A stretch of 64,000 nt of DNA from contig OX336395.1 of assembly GCA_946902985.2 (NCBI GenBank), positions 287,861,065 to 287,925,064 of the forward strand, written 5' to 3'. This DNA comes from Meconema thalassinum. Lineage: Eukaryota > Arthropoda > Insecta > Orthoptera > Tettigoniidae. Within the stretch, counting starts at the first letter, position 1. Every line of letters begins with the position of its first letter. The position numbers were made by a program, and so were the translations under genes. The notes under the pieces were generated by a model, which was given only the letters and a program-made list of their open reading frames with translations, ran no database searches and had not been told where the DNA came from. Below are positions 10,308-23,499 of this stretch, piece by piece.

Positions 10308-13300
10308 ATGATGGAACACACACTACTAACGCAACTACCCCAGGCCCCGGACACACGTCCGGTCTTTCCCGATCATCGGATTCTGGGGGATCTGGAACGA
10401 AATCATGCTTCTGAGAAGGATCGGAGCTTCTCAAAATCTCTTCGCCCCAAGAAAAAGAACTTCTTGGGTACTATTAACATCAATACCCTGTTGAAAACTG
10501 GAAAGCTCAAACAACTGACTGACGTCCTGGACAAATTTGATATTCAAATCCTAGCAATTCAGGAAACACGATTACAAGATGAGAACCATTTCGACTCTGA
10601 AAACTTCAGGATATTTAAGGGTAAACGAGCCATTAATATCACAGGCAATTTATTAATGTTTGGGACGGCTTTTGCAGTGAGGAAAACTATCTTAGATTCA
10701 GTTATCGACTTCACATCGCCATGCGAAGGAATTTCAGTGCTTACAGTAAAATCAAGCAACAAGGCTTGATCAACTTCCTTGATAAATGCCCATGCTCCCA
10801 CTAACATAGACAATAAGAGAAATCCACAGAATGTAGAAGACTTTTGGGAATTACTAGAGGAAACTACAAGTAAAATCCCCAAACATCACGTGAAAATCTT
10901 ATTAGGGGATTTCAATGCACAGGTTGGCAGAGAGAAGATTATACAGATCAATAGTAGGACTCCATCCCGCACATCGACGGACTAACAAGAATGGAGAGCG
11001 TCTAATAAACTTTTGTACATTATTCATGCTGAGACTCATGTCCACGCACTTTATGAGACCATTACACAAAAAGTAAACCTGGAGATCACCTAACCCGTTA
11101 ATAGGGGAATTTCAGATAGATCATGTGGCTATTTCCGCAAAGAATATGCTGGAGATTCAGAATGTTAAGGTACGGAAGGGAGTGGTAGATTCGGATCACT
11201 ACCTCACGCAAATCAAGGTTCGGTTTCAACCAAACAGATCCAAACCTAAAGGCAACCGGTTTCCAAGAGTTGATCTGGACTGCTTGAGGAAGAACGCCGA
11301 GGTTTTCGTACGAGATTTACAGGAAGAAAATCCTAGGGAGTGGCCAGACCTTCGCAAAACATTATAGTCATCAGCCATGAAATTAGGACAACCACCTAGG
11401 AAAAGAAAGCACAGGTGGTGGAACACAACGTGCGATGAAGCCGTCAATGACCGAGTCAAAGCATGGCATCAGTGGAATGGACATCGAACAGTGGAAAGAT
11501 GGGAGAACTTCCTAAAAACTCAAAAACTGACCTCTAAAACAATCCGGCGCGAAAAACGTGCCTAGAACAAATTCAGACTCGAAGGGTTAGAACAGGATTT
11601 CCAGAAAAACAACACTCGAAATCTTTACAAGACATTCCGTGAGGACTTGTCAGGGTATAAACCACCAATATTAAGTTTCCGTCGACGTAATGGACGGGTA
11701 GAAATAAACAGTAAGGAGAACTGCAAGATACTGGCTGATTATTTCCAAACTCTACTGAACTGTGATCCTCCAGTGGAAAGACTGCAGTTTGAAAAACCTG
11801 TACCAAACCCAGACTCACTTCCCCCAACAACTCATGAAATAAAAGAGATAATCCAATCGCTCAAAAATAACAAAGCCCCTGGGAACGATGGAATAACTGC
11901 TGAGATGTTGAAAATAGGAGGAGATGACCTCATACGGAGAATTCATACACACCTAACAGAAATATGGGAGAGCGAAATAATTCCGAAGGACTGGAAGAAT
12001 GCCATTATCCATCCGTTGCATAAAAAGGGCGACCGAGCGGACCCCAACAACTACAGAGGTATATCACTTTTACCAATTATATACAAGGTATTATCTAAAG
12101 CACTCCTAAACAGAGTAGAACAACAAACTGATCATTTGATTGGTGAATACCAGGCAGGCTTTAGGAAAGGTAGATCGTGTTCGGAGCAGATTTGGAGCCT
12201 AAAGACGATATTAAGGATACGCCGCAGTACCAACACATTTGTCACCTTCGTGGATTTTAAGAAGGCGTATGATTCTATTGACAGACAAACTGTTCTGAAC
12301 ACCCTAGAAGAGCTCAGAGTTGACAGGAAAACCAGGGACATAATCCGCCAGACTCTCACTGACACAACATCTCAAGTGAAGTTTCTAGGTGAACTATCAG
12401 AGCCTTTCGAAGTACATACCGGAGTTCGACAAGGAGACAGCCTCTCCCCACTGCTTTTTAACTTAGTGTTAGACTAAGTCATCAGGGAGTGGGAAAACAA
12501 CATCAAAGGCATAAGCATTGGTACTCTGGAACAGAAAATAAAAGTAAAATGCCTAGCTTTTGCTGATGATCTAGCTATCTTTACCAAGATTAGTGAAGAA
12601 ACCAAGTATGCCATAGAGAAGTTACATGAGTTAGCATCAAAGACAGGACTCCAAATATCGTATGAGAAGACGCATTTCATAGTAAATGGAGACCAGAATA
12701 TCCCGAGATCTCCACTACAGACCAACTATGGAATAATTAGACACGTACCTTCCTTCAAATATTTAGGAGAAATTATTGTACCATCTGGATTGGACAGGAA
12801 AGCTAATTTAGAAAAAGCTACCAAACTTCAGAAAGCATACCGAATAACATGGAATCACTATAATAAAAGAGTGATGTCACGAAATGCAAAACTACGGCAC
12901 TACCAGACAGTTGTTCTTCCGGAAGCATTGTACGCCTCCGAAACTAAATCTCTAGGAGTCCACTCTCAAATTGGTGAAATCGAAATCCAGGAACGTAAAA
13001 TTCTCAGGAAAATATATGGCCCCGTTTATGTTAATGGTATATGGATTAAAAGGAAAACCACAGACTTGTACACAGTAATCAATAAGTTCACTGATACCGT
13101 GCGTAAGAGACGATTGAAATTTTATGGTCACATCTGCCGAATGGACAACACCAGATATGCAAAAAAACTGCTTGATATAATTAATTCAAAGAAGGTCAAA
13201 ATCAGTTGGTTAGAATAAATCAAACAGTACTTAAAGGAAATAAACATTTCAGAAGATAGCATCATGAATCACAAGACTTTTGGAACCCGAGTTACAAATC

Positions 13301-13437
13301 ACACTTTCGCCGAAAAAGCTAAAAAGACCACTGGAAAAAAATGGACGGAGGAACGTAAGAAGGGGCATAGCGAGTTCATGAGGACATTTTGGGAGGAGAA
13401 GAAGAGGAAAGCTCCATCAACCCGAGTCAACAAGTGA
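10308..13437 (+). pseudogene. LINE endonuclease-reverse transcriptase, broken
   Basis: This is the single large protein that would nick target DNA and reverse-transcribe the element. The endonuclease part (10308-11075) shows AIQETR near residue 85 and LLGDFNAQVG (about 10900), both typical of APE-type endonucleases. It is cut by a TGA at 10767-10769, a frameshift near 10935 and a further stop near 11072. From about 11125 one frame runs to 13437, interrupted by TAG at 11365, TAG at 11563, TAA at 12475 and TAA at 13216. RT motifs in it are HPLHKKGDRADPNNYRGIS, FVDFKKAYDSID (12247-12282), GVRQGDSLSPLLFN and the catalytic FADD (12559-12570). The C-terminal block has KRRLKFYGHICRM. At least six lesions make it a pseudogene. 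Confidence 0.88.
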
Positions 13438-13463
13438 AAGCGCGCTCCCTAAGTGGGCAAAAC

Positions 13464-13465
<2 letters not shown>

Positions 13466-13516
<51 letters not shown>

Positions 13517-13540
13517 AATAAAGAAAGAAAGAAAGGTAAG
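13466..13540 (+). repeat. (GAAA)n tail of LINE copy 1
   Basis: GAAA units with one interruption directly follow the short 3' UTR of the LINE. They are read here as its microsatellite tail. Confidence 0.9.
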
Positions 13541-13935
13541 ATATAAGATTACAATACCGTACCCTAATGAGGTATTATGGTATGCCATAAATGCAACATG
13601 CTATCAAATGATATCGCAGGGGGAAGAAATCGCCTATTATTAATATACCGGTACTGAAAGAGACTAATTACTAAAATGTGACCATAATAAGGCAGGGGAA
13701 AGGAAGGAAGAAAGATAAGAAGGAATTAAAAAGTAGAGGGGCGGGATAGAATAGGGGAAATGGCGGGGTAGGCACGGGCCGAGAGGAGAGGGGTCCAGTG
13801 GTGCAGGTCATGGATGGATCACGCTCGAAGGTGCATCGTCGCGCCATCCCATATTGTCGGTTGGAACTACTTGCGCCGAGCAATAGGTTGGCGTCAAAAT
13901 TTTGCATTAAGATACATCTCTATCCTTATATCAAA

Positions 13936-14262
13936 GCCTCCGTGGCTTAGGCGGCAGCACGCCGGCCTCTCACCACTGGGTCCGTGGTTCAAATCCCGGT
14001 CACTCCATGTGAGATCTGTGCTGGACAAAACGGAGGCAGACAGGTTTTTCTCCGGGTACTCCGGTTTTCCCTGTCAACATTTCATTCCAGCAACACTCTC
14101 CACTACCATTTCATTTCATCTGTCATTCATTTAATCATTGCCCCAGAGGAGTGCGTCAGGCCTCGGCAGCCGGCACAGCCCATATCCTCGCCGCTAGAAG
14201 GGGGCTTCATTAATTCCATTCCTGACCCGGTCGGAGACTGGAAACAGGCTGTGGATTTTCAT
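13936..14262 (+). mobile_element. tRNA-derived SINE, family A, copy 2
   Basis: It has the same head as the other family A copies (A-box TGGCTTAGGCGG, B-box GGTTCAAATCC), the same body and the same end (CAGGCTGTGGATTTTCAT). A short TATCCT lies on both sides but is too short to be called a target duplication with confidence. Confidence 0.88.
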
Positions 14263-14499
14263 ATATCCTCTTTGGTCCTGTCTTTCAAAGGCTAGAAGAT
14301 CAGTCTTACTCACTTTATTTCTACTACCCGGCATCCAGTGAAACAGCTGAGAAACTCCACTAAAATAAAACGAAAGATTCTTGTTAAATCATACGAGGTG
14401 CTGGGGACATCTTGGTCATCAGGCCCATTTAGATGTGTGTGTGTTGAATTTGTCTGATAAACGTATCGCTATGATGCATGTAATAGCGTGTATAACAGT

Positions 14500-14695
14500 A
14501 TTAGGGACAGAGATGGAGTAGGTGACACAGAATTTGAAGCAAGGTACTATTCCGACATTTGCACGAAAAAAAAAAACGGAGAGCCGCTGTTAGCTCCGGA
14601 ATTTGAACCTGCGGTCTATGGACATGGTATAACTTCCAACGTGGCCATTGTTTCCAGAGGAAACGTGAACGATTCAGTGGCAATGTTATAAAATG
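14500..14695 (-). mobile_element. Possible tRNA-derived SINE fragment, family D
   Basis: On the minus strand TGGCCACGTTGG (A-box-like) is followed about 35 bases later by GGTTCAAATTCC (B-box-like) and a GC-rich continuation, then a run of about ten T. No second copy was seen in the window, so the family status is tentative. Confidence 0.45.
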
Positions 14696-15660
14696 GTCAT
14701 GGACGAGCTCTTAATGGTTAGAGTTTGTCAACTAGCGCAGCACGTTGCCAGGTTAAGTTCATTCTGCTACTAATTAGATCAGCTGGCTAAAACTACAGTA
14801 TTTGTCAAGAAGTCATCAGATTGCTTTCATATCGCTGTAACATTCATTTGGTAGATTTAATATAGGCTAGCTCAAGTAAATAGGTATAAAGAATGAACAA
14901 AGCCTTCACATTGGATGAGGTAGAGGATCTGGCTAGGGAGAGTTTCGTCGAGGTTTCACTCTGACTCACCTCACAGTGGTGTTGAACAACTCGCCGAATA
15001 TCGACCTGGCTCTTAACAAACTACTGTAAACCAAGGGAAGATGGGTGGTTAACACGTCACAATAGGACGGGGAGAGAAATTTGGTTGCTAGGGGCTAAAT
15101 TGGGGTTGTGTTATATATAAAGAACATTGAGACCGGTAGGTTAGACATGTTTGGTTAAATTAACTTTCAAAAGAAACAAACAATGCCAATAAACGTTAAT
15201 ACTTAATGAATTAGAACAAAAACAGTTCTCTCATTGTACACAACTGAAGATCAAGTAATTTATAGTGCATTTTACCACCTTTATTTCTACCAACAACAAT
15301 AAATTGCTGAGTTACATGGAAGGAAAATTGTAGTAGACAGTTCCCATTGCTTCCAGTACCTGACTACTAAACCGGAAGATGGTCAAGCATAAAAAGGCGA
15401 TGGTGGCGAGTCACATGGCAAGGGAAAGAAACGAAAAAATGCTGATCTTCTATAGGCTCCATATTCCATTAATTTCCCATAATAGTACATTAATAGTACA
15501 GTTTGGTACAGGGTGATAATGTAAACGATGTACCTTGAGTGTATTGCCAAGAAGTTATTTATTTCAGACTTTGTTATTATTATTATTGATTTATTATTTA
15601 GTCGACTAGCACTATTACAGAGCACGTAAAATAAATACTTCAAATCTTGCCACATGTCTT
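14696..15660. other. AT-rich stretch with no recognisable feature
   Basis: There is no convincing reading frame, repeat array or tRNA-like element. A short (TTA)n-like run lies near 15575. Confidence 0.45.
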
Positions 15661-15664
15661 TTTT

Positions 15665-16268
15665 TCTCTGCCCACATTCGCTTCATGCTCACTGATCTCT
15701 GCTTAAGGAGCTGTTCAATGTTCCGTGGCTGCATTCGTTGTCGTTCTTGTTACTCCCTGAAGATCACTTTTTGAATTTTGTCCCGAAATATATTCCTATT
15801 ATTTGTATCTGTAATGTCAAAGTCAGCTTCCTTAGGATCCTTTAATGTCTGTGTAAATCACGCTGGTTGAACTTTAAGTTTTAAAATTTTATTAAAAATT
15901 TGTTTTGTTAGCCTGTCATTGTTCATTCTATTTAAATGCCCAAAAATGACATTCGTCGTTTGCGCATAGTGTGATTTATGTTCTCCACATGGGTGTATAT
16001 TCCCTTGTTAGGTCGTGGTCTGTTATAGTCTGTTTCAGTTCTCCTTGGGCCAAGGATGCATCGAACCAATTTTCTTTCCATGAGCATGATTTTCTTTATG
16101 TCACCTTTCCGCATTAACTTTAATGGTTCAGCTCCAAAGAGTGCTTCAGGTCTCACGACAGGATTGTAATGTTTAATTTTAGTGTCCCATGATAATGCCT
16201 TCTTCTTGTATACATTTCTGGTGATCTGAAATGCTACGTTCATTTTCTTTGCTCGGTCCTCTATGCTA
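15665..16268 (-). pseudogene. RTE-like LINE copy 3, 3' part (RT C-terminus)
   Basis: The minus-strand frame from 16268 leftwards encodes the region after the RT catalytic core: an RAKKMNVAFQIT block, then RPEAL, a MLMERKLVR segment and TMRKRRMSF. All three have counterparts in LINE copies 1 and 2. It ends in a basic tail near 15665. It continues the fragment at 18990-21165, from which it is separated by the repeat element 16269-18989. Several stops are present. Confidence 0.75.
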
Positions 16269-18989
16269 TTTTTAGCCTATTTTCAATTATGAAAAAATAG
16301 GCTTATGAGATCACCTTTTGTCCGTATGGCTGTCTGTGTGTGCGTGCGTGTGTGTGTTATATTGAGTGTGATGGTGTGTGTCCCCCCTAATAACTTCTAA
16401 AGGGATGGAGCGATTTCAATGAAACTTGGTAAGTTCGTAGCACTATTCCGGTCGAACCCGACCGTGGCCTTCAAATTTTGTTACGTCTAACCAATCCAAC
16501 ATGGCGGCTGAGCGAAATATTTCACCAGCATTCAATATCTCCGAACCTATTACTGATATCACCCTGGAATATTTTACGGTGATAAAGGGAACTACTTGAA
16601 GTTCACCTATGTGACTTTTGAACACCTGGTAACTATAAAACCAACATGGCGGCCAAGTGAAGTTGCGACTTTTGAATAGACGTTTCTCGCGATTAAACCA
16701 ACCAAACGCAATAAAACTTGGTACAGTATATGCTTATACATATTGTAATGCACCAACATTTAACTACTTTCAATTGTTTACATAACCTCAAGATAGCGGC
16801 TGTGCGAAATATTTCACCAGCATTCCATATCTCTGCAACTATTAGCGGTATTACCCTGAAATTTTGTACGGAGATAAAGGACACTACTTGAAGTTGATCT
16901 ATAAGACCTTCAAAAACCGTTTATCTATAAAACAAATAGGCGGTCGAGCGAAGTTCAAAATTTTAAATATACCTTTCTCGCGATTATTGATCCAAACGAA
17001 ATGAAACTTGGTACAGGAAATGTTTATAAACATTGTAATGCACTGGCATCTAATTTAGTTTAATTGTTTACATAACCTCAAGATGGCGGATGTGCGAATT
17101 TTAAAATTATGTTTTTATTTCTTGTGTCGTATTCGAGTGATCGAAGTGAAAGTTTGAATAATGAACGTACGCAATAATTTTCCTTTAATGGTACATGACT
17201 CTATGGCCTATACATATAACAATCCAACATGGCGACCATCCGAAATATTTAGATGGATCTCAATATCTACGAATCTATAACAGCAAATAAACAGAATTTT
17301 ATAATGTTTATAGAGGCTATGAACATAAGTTCACCTATAGCACTTTCTATAACCTGGTGATCACAAATCCAACATGGCGGCGACGCAAAGTATAAATATT
17401 CACATGGTCGTTTCTCGCAATTTATCCATCCGAGTGCAGTGATACTTGGTACAGTAAATCCTTATACAAATGTTAATCCACTGACATCTAATTTTTTGCC
17501 TATTTTCATTTATGAAAAAAAAATAGTCTTATGAGATCACCTTTTGTCCGTGTGTCTGTGTGTGCGTGTGTGTTTCGTGTGTGTGTCTCCTCCTAATAAA
17601 ATATAAACGGCTGGAGCGACATTAATGATACTCGGTAGATTCATAGCATTATTCAGGGCGATCCCGACCGTGCCCTTCAATTTTTGTAACGTCTCACCAA
17701 TCCAACATGGCGGCTGTGCGAAATATTTCACCAGCATTCAATATCTCCGAAACTATTACCGATATCACCCTAGAATTTTGTACGGTGATAATGGTAACTA
17801 CCAGAAGTTCACCTACGTGACGTTTGAATACCTGGTAACTCCATAACCAACATGGCGGCCAAGCGAAATTACGACTTTTAAATAGACGTGTCCCGCGATT
17901 TAAACAAACAAACAAACACAATGAAACTTGATACAGTTTATGTTTATACACATTGTAATGCACCGACATCTAACTTCGTTCAATTGTTTAAATAATCTCA
18001 AGATGGCGACTGTACGAAATATTTCACAGTTATTCTATATCTCTGAAACTATTGCGGGTATCACCCTGACATTTTGTGCGGAGATAAAAGGCACTACTGG
18101 AAGTTCAACTATGAGACTTAAAAAACCGTTAACAACAAAACGAACATGGCGGCCAAGCGAATAGAAAGTTTTAAATCGACTTTCTCGCGATTTAAAAATC
18201 CAAACGCAATGAAACTCGGTACAGCGAATGTTTATACACATTGTAAAGCACTGGTATATAATTTAGTTCAATTGTTTACATAACCTCAAGATCGCGGATG
18301 TGCGAGTTTTAAAATTTAGTTTTTACTTATTGTGTCGTAATCATGCGATCGAAGTGAAAGTTTGAATTATGAACCTTCGCAATAATTTTCCTTTAAAGGT
18401 ACATGACTCTATGGCCTATACATGAAACAATCTAACATGGCGACCATCCGAAATATTTAGATGGTTCTCAATATCTGCGAAGCTGTCACAGCAATGAAAC
18501 TGATTTTTTATGTTCATAGGGGCTATGAACATAAGTTCGCCTATAGGACTTTCAATAACCTGGTGGTCACAAATCCAACATGGCGGCGACGCGAAGTATA
18601 AATGTTCACATGGACGCTTCTCGCAATTTAACCATCCGAGTGCAGTGAAACTTGGTACAGTAAATCCTTATACAAATGTCAATCCACTGGCATCTAATTT
18701 ATTTCAATTGTTTTCTTAACCACAAGAAGGCAGCTGTGCGAAATTTTAAAATCTCGTTTTCACGTCTTGTGTCCTAATCTCGCGATTGAAGTTTGAATAC
18801 TACACGTAAACAATAATCTTCATGTAATAGTTAATACTATAAGACCTACATATATAAAAATCCAACATGGTGACCATCTGTATCTACGAATCTATTACAG
18901 CAATCAAACTGAAATTTTGTATGTTGATAGAGACAATTAACATAAATAGGATATGTGAACATAGGCTGCATAGTTCTTCACGGAACTAC
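16269..18989. mobile_element. Dimeric ~1.22-kb repeat element inserted in LINE copy 3
   Basis: Two similar units lie head to tail. Each starts with a short hairpin (GCCTATTTTC, loop, GAAAAAATAGGC, at 16275-16302; degenerate at 17498-17529) and continues with TTATGAGATCACCTTTTGTC and a (TG)n-like run. The hairpins are 1223 bp apart. Inside each unit, sub-repeats share the word CCAACATGGCGGC and a GCGAAATATTTCA segment (for example near 16495, 17702 and 18575). The block splits the reverse transcriptase reading of LINE copy 3. No coding capacity is seen. The class is unknown. Confidence 0.75.
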
Positions 18990-21165
18990 TTGTTTTCATT
19001 GTTATTGATAGTTATCCGTTCACCTAAATACTTAAATGAGTTAACTTTGTGTAGTTTATTTTGATTTATGATTATTACATCAGGACAATCATGAACATTC
19101 GTTATAAATTCTGTCTTGGGGAAGGAGATTTGTAAACCTATTTTTCCTGCTTGCTCCATTAAGTTTTCTACTTAGATCTTTGCATTTTCTGGCGTGTCCG
19201 TGATTCGAGCAATGCTATCCGCGAAAGTCAAGCAATCTAAATGGATATTATTCTTTTACTTCCCAAATTTATAACTTTCGTGTCTGATTTTCTCCATTCT
19301 CCAATCACCTTCTCCAGAGCACAAATAAAAAGCAAAGGCGACACCCCATCTCTCTGTCTGACACCGGTGTTAATTTGAAATGTTCTAGAGAATTCTCCAT
19401 TGAATCTAACTTAAGATGAGGTATTTTTTAATGTATCTTGTATAATGTTTGTTGTTTTTGAATCCAAGTCGAATTCTTTAAAAACATTGATGAGGAATCC
19501 TCTATTAATGGAAACATAAGCTTTCTTGAAGTCAATAAAAGTAATAGTTGTTGCTTTGTTTCTCAGTTGCCTCATTTGTAGAATAGTTTTGAGATTCCAG
19601 ATCTACTCAATGCATGATCTGTTTTTCCGAAAACCACCTTGATATTCATCTATTTGCGGATCTAATTGTGGTTCTGCATGGCTGAGTAGTGCTTTCGAGA
19701 GTATTTTATAAGTCACCGGCACATGTGAAATTGCCCCTATAGTTATTTGGATCAGGTTTTGGACCTTTCTTATGTATAGGGTGAATGATGGCTGACTTCC
19801 AATCTTCTAGAATTTCTTCACTATCCCAGATTGTATCTAAGATATCTTTAAGTTTATTGATGATATCATCATCGAGAACGTTCCACAATTCTGCTTTAAT
19901 TCGCCTGCTGCTTTATTTTTCTTCAAGGAACATATAATTTCTTTAATTTCATTTAAATCTGGGGCTGTAGAGTCATCCTTTTCCACATAATCATTACTAA
20001 AATGTAAATGTGAATTCCGGGTTATGCCAGTTATGTAAATCTTCAAAGAATTCTCCCATTATATTGCAATATTCCTGCTTAGAGTAAGCAATTTGCCTTA
20101 TTCTTGGATTGACTAGTTGTAAGGTTGGAGGAGTAAATTTGGTCAATTGTTTCTTAAATAACTGGTAGAAGATTCTTATCTTATTTTTCTGAAAGTCTAC
20201 ATTAATTTGATGTAGTTCGTTCAAAATAAACAACTTTCGTTCCTTTTTAAACGTTTTGGTAGCCTCACTTCGCCTTTCTACTAGCTTATCTCTATTCTCC
20301 TGACTCTTATTTGCATTCCATCTATCCCAAGCATTCGGTCTTTCTTGTAGAACCTTGTCACATTGTTCATTCCACCATGTCTGTCTTTTTTCGCTTAGTT
20401 AATGGTGCCGTTGTCGTAGCTGCTTTTATTATGCTAATTTTTAAATCAACCCAAGTATGAACGTCTTTGGTTTGAAATTCTGTCTTTAATTTTTTGCCAT
20501 CGAATTTATTAACAGCATATTGTGGGATTCTAACTTGTCGAACATATTTTCGTACATTAGGTTTAATCCGAAATTTAGCAACAGAAATATAATGATCAGA
20601 TTCAATATTTGCAGACTTTATAACTCTGACATTCATTATTTCATTTTATGACTTGCGACTTATTGCTATGTGGTCAAGTTGTTTTTCACTACATAAAGGA
20701 TTCAGTGACACCCGTGTCATTAATTTCTTGGGATTCCTCACAAAGGACGTGGATTTTACAACTAAGTTGTGATTATTACAAAGTTCAATCAATCTTTCCC
20801 CATTTGTAGTAGTAAGCATTGAGCTGAATGCAATCCCACTATTCTCTTATATTTCTTTTCTTTTCCTATTTGAGCATTAAAATCCCCCAATAAAATAATA
20901 GTATGTTTTGGTGGTATTTTGCTCAAGTAGTTATCTTTTTCCCTCCAGTATTCATCCACAATATGCCTAGTTTTCTTTTGTTTTTTTTTCATTCGTTGGA
21001 GCATGAACATTTAAAGTAGTGTAAGCTTTATTTGTGAACTTAAATGTTAAGGACGATGTCCTTTCATCAATTGGATCAAAACTCACTATTGAATCAATTA
21101 TTTTAGTCGATACAATGAACCCACTGCCAAAAATCGGTGCTCCTTTTAATAACCTACTAGTTAGT
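18990..21165 (-). pseudogene. RTE-like LINE copy 3, 5'-truncated EN and RT part
   Basis: On the minus strand from 21165 leftwards the frames give the second half of the endonuclease (IILLGDFNAQIGKEK near 20900), the linker (SDHYISVAKFRIKPN near 20590), RT motifs (IIHPIHKKGPKPDPNNYRG near 19760) and a KYLGE motif near 19040. The part between is broken by many stops and frameshifts. The first part of the endonuclease is missing, which is typical 5' truncation of a LINE. Its remaining 3' part lies beyond the insertion, at 15665-16268. Confidence 0.8.
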
Positions 21166-21183
21166 AGTGTGTTTTGGCAGGTT

Positions 21184-21318
21184 CCGCAGCCACCTACGGC
21201 TTTACAGCTACAAGATGGCGGTGGCGCGCAACGATTTACATGGCGCGCTTTTTAAATAAAACTAGTGAATATAGCTTAACCTGACGTAACCTAATCTACC
21301 TAACCTAACCTAGTCTAT
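21184..21318 (+). repeat. Dispersed repeat with TTAGG-like end, copy 1
   Basis: It contains CCACCTACGGCTTTACAGC, then ACAAGATGGCGG, then ATGGCGCGCTTTTT, and ends in degenerate CCTAA/ACCTA units. An inverted copy lies at 50343-50490 with the same order of landmarks. The class is unknown. Confidence 0.7.
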
Positions 21319-21612
21319 TTAACTGGAACTGAACAAGAACCGAACCGAACCCAACCGGAACGAACGGAACCGAACTGGAACCGAACCGAACTGAACCGGA
21401 ACCGAACCGAACTAAGCCAAACCGGAAACGACCCGGAACCGAACCGAACCGGAACCGACCCTGAACCGAACCGAACTAAACCGAACCGAACCGAACTAAA
21501 CCGAACCGAACCGGAACCGAACCGAACTAAGCCGAACCGGGACCGAAACGAACTAAACTGAACCGAACCGGAAACGAACCGAACCGGAATTGAACCGGAA
21601 CCAAATCGAACC
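21319..21612. repeat. (CCGAA)n / (CCGGAA)n satellite tract
   Basis: About 290 bp is built of ACCGA and ACCGGA units with scattered changes. It directly follows the dispersed repeat. Its long open frame is a by-product of the repeat. Confidence 0.9.
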
Positions 21613-21731
21613 GGTGAGTGAATGTGTTCCAGAGCAGGAGATAATACATACACCCAAGTATACGGGGTACATGCTACTCTCCCATGCCGTTTTTTATGGA
21701 GGATGAGACAAGCCTGTGATGTATGATTGAA

Positions 21732-21965
21732 AACAAGCACACTCTGTCAGTGAATGACGTCACGCGATGCAGGTGCTACAACCGGATGCTAGGTCAGCGT
21801 TAGGGTAAGGAAGTGTGTGAAACATGATTCTTGCAGATAACAAGCACACTCATGCAGCGTATGACGTCATGCGGTGTAGGTGTTACAACCAGATGCAAGG
21901 TCAAGGTTAGCGTATGGAAGTGTGCGAAACATGATTCTTGCCGAGGTATGACATCACGTGATGCA
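21732..21965. repeat. ~107-bp tandem repeats, two and a part
   Basis: Units begin with AACAAGCACACTC at 21732 and 21839, 107 bp apart. A partial third unit starts near 21945. Each unit holds TGACGTCA or a close variant. Confidence 0.75.
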
Positions 21966-23499
21966 AGCGTTTGCAAGTGTTAATTATTTTATAAATGATT
22001 CTAGCACAAGGATAAGTCAATATTCAAAACAGGAACAAACCTGTTGAGGTGGTGAATGATATCAGAGGAGGGATATTTATGGGTAAAAAAAGGATATTAA
22101 TAAATGACAAGGTTTATACTAAATCAGATTTATTGATCCACGAATTTCTGTTAGAGTTAAACCCCAAACATTTTACAAATATTTTCTTACCAGATGTTTT
22201 AATCACTTTTTCCACCATAAGGTGTTTTGGAAACGCTGTCTTTTGTAATTATTTTACATAGAAACCTCCTTGTATAGGTTGTCCTACATCGTCTTGGAGT
22301 AAATAGGTGACTGGATTGTGAAGTTTTACTTTCCGAATTTGAAAAATGTCAGTGCGCCAGTTAGGCGTGTATACTTTGTAGAAAAAAGACTTGTGCTTAC
22401 TGATGCGTACTGTACCCGTAAAAATCAATGAGATACTCGCCGGTCATCCAAAGCGAAGCTGGATTTTTGAATTGTGAAAGTCCCGGCTTAAGATCATTTC
22501 ACAGTCCCGCCAGTGGGCTCTCCAGTATTATATAACAGTATTCTTGAAACATGTTATGGATATAACAAACCAGCTTTTATACGTAAGAGTGCAAACTTAC
22601 CTGCTTTTCTCGGGGCTTTGTTTGGATGGAAAAAGACATCCTATCTATATTTAGGCTGTTCCATAACATGCCTACAGTTATAGAGAAATAGAGGAACGCC
22701 GAGCAAAACGGTAGAAAAAACAAATTTATTAATATAACAGAATAACAATCAATAATCTACATAACATCCTAATATAAATACTCATATACGCCACTGACAC
22801 TCAAATAAATAACTTCTCACATTCATACAAGCGTTAACTCTTGAAATTCAAAGACACTCTGCCGTCTGCAAGTGTAAAAAGAAATTTATACATTTACTGC
22901 TGCTCCTTGGAGCGAGCATTCCAAATAAATTACTGGCATATTTCAGTCGCGTGTCCGTGAACACAACTGGACTGGTTATGTCACAGCCGTCTTGTCCGTC
23001 CTTCACACCGCAGGTGTGAGAACTCCATTCATTTATTTTGCTCGACCCTCACAGAAACGGGATCTACTCATCTCCCAGCTGGTGTGGTCGATACTAGACA
23101 CACACTGCGAACAATGGACACGCTAAACGCAGTTCTCGCGTTTCATAAAATAATGGTTTACAAAACTGTTATAGCATACACACTGTATTAATAATTAAAA
23201 TTCAAACACTCAGTTGAAAATCATTCACACTCTCTAACTATAACCCAAGTCAAAAAAATTAAAATTATTATTATTATTATTATTATTAAAAATGCAATAC
23301 CCTCTGTATTAATAAAAAAGAAATATTTATTCAATATATACATTAGTCTATCGCCTCTAAGAGTTATTCTTGAGCGATAAGACCGCGTTAGATTAAAAAT
23401 CAACGCTCCTTCCTCATAGTAACATTTACTATAGCTCTCTATTTACACAATGATTGACCACTTTTTGTTATATCAAGTTAATATACATTATCGGTATTT
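21966..23499. other. AT-rich stretch without identifiable gene
   Basis: An open stretch of 70 codons at 22049-22261 (plus) has no features I recognise. A (TTA)n microsatellite lies at about 23262-23288. Nothing else could be identified. Confidence 0.45.

Larger units (their letters stand above)
10073..13545 (+). mobile_element. RTE-like non-LTR retrotransposon, copy 1
   Basis: The order is a GC-rich 5' leader (about 10073-10307), an apurinic-like endonuclease frame, a reverse transcriptase frame, a very short 3' UTR and a (GAAA)n tail at 13466-13540. A single EN-RT reading unit with a short 3' UTR and a microsatellite tail fits the RTE clade; other APE-type LINE clades are not excluded. The 5' leader begins directly after the TA-rich end of array element 1. 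It is full length in layout but dead. Confidence 0.82.

Noticed and set aside
13936..14262. TATCCT as target duplication of SINE family A copy 2
   Set aside because: Six bases with unequal spacing to the SINE ends; could be chance.
21315..21740. Open frame of 141 codons rich in VRFGS (minus)
   Set aside because: It is produced by the (CCGAA)n tract; periodic repeat translation, no domain.
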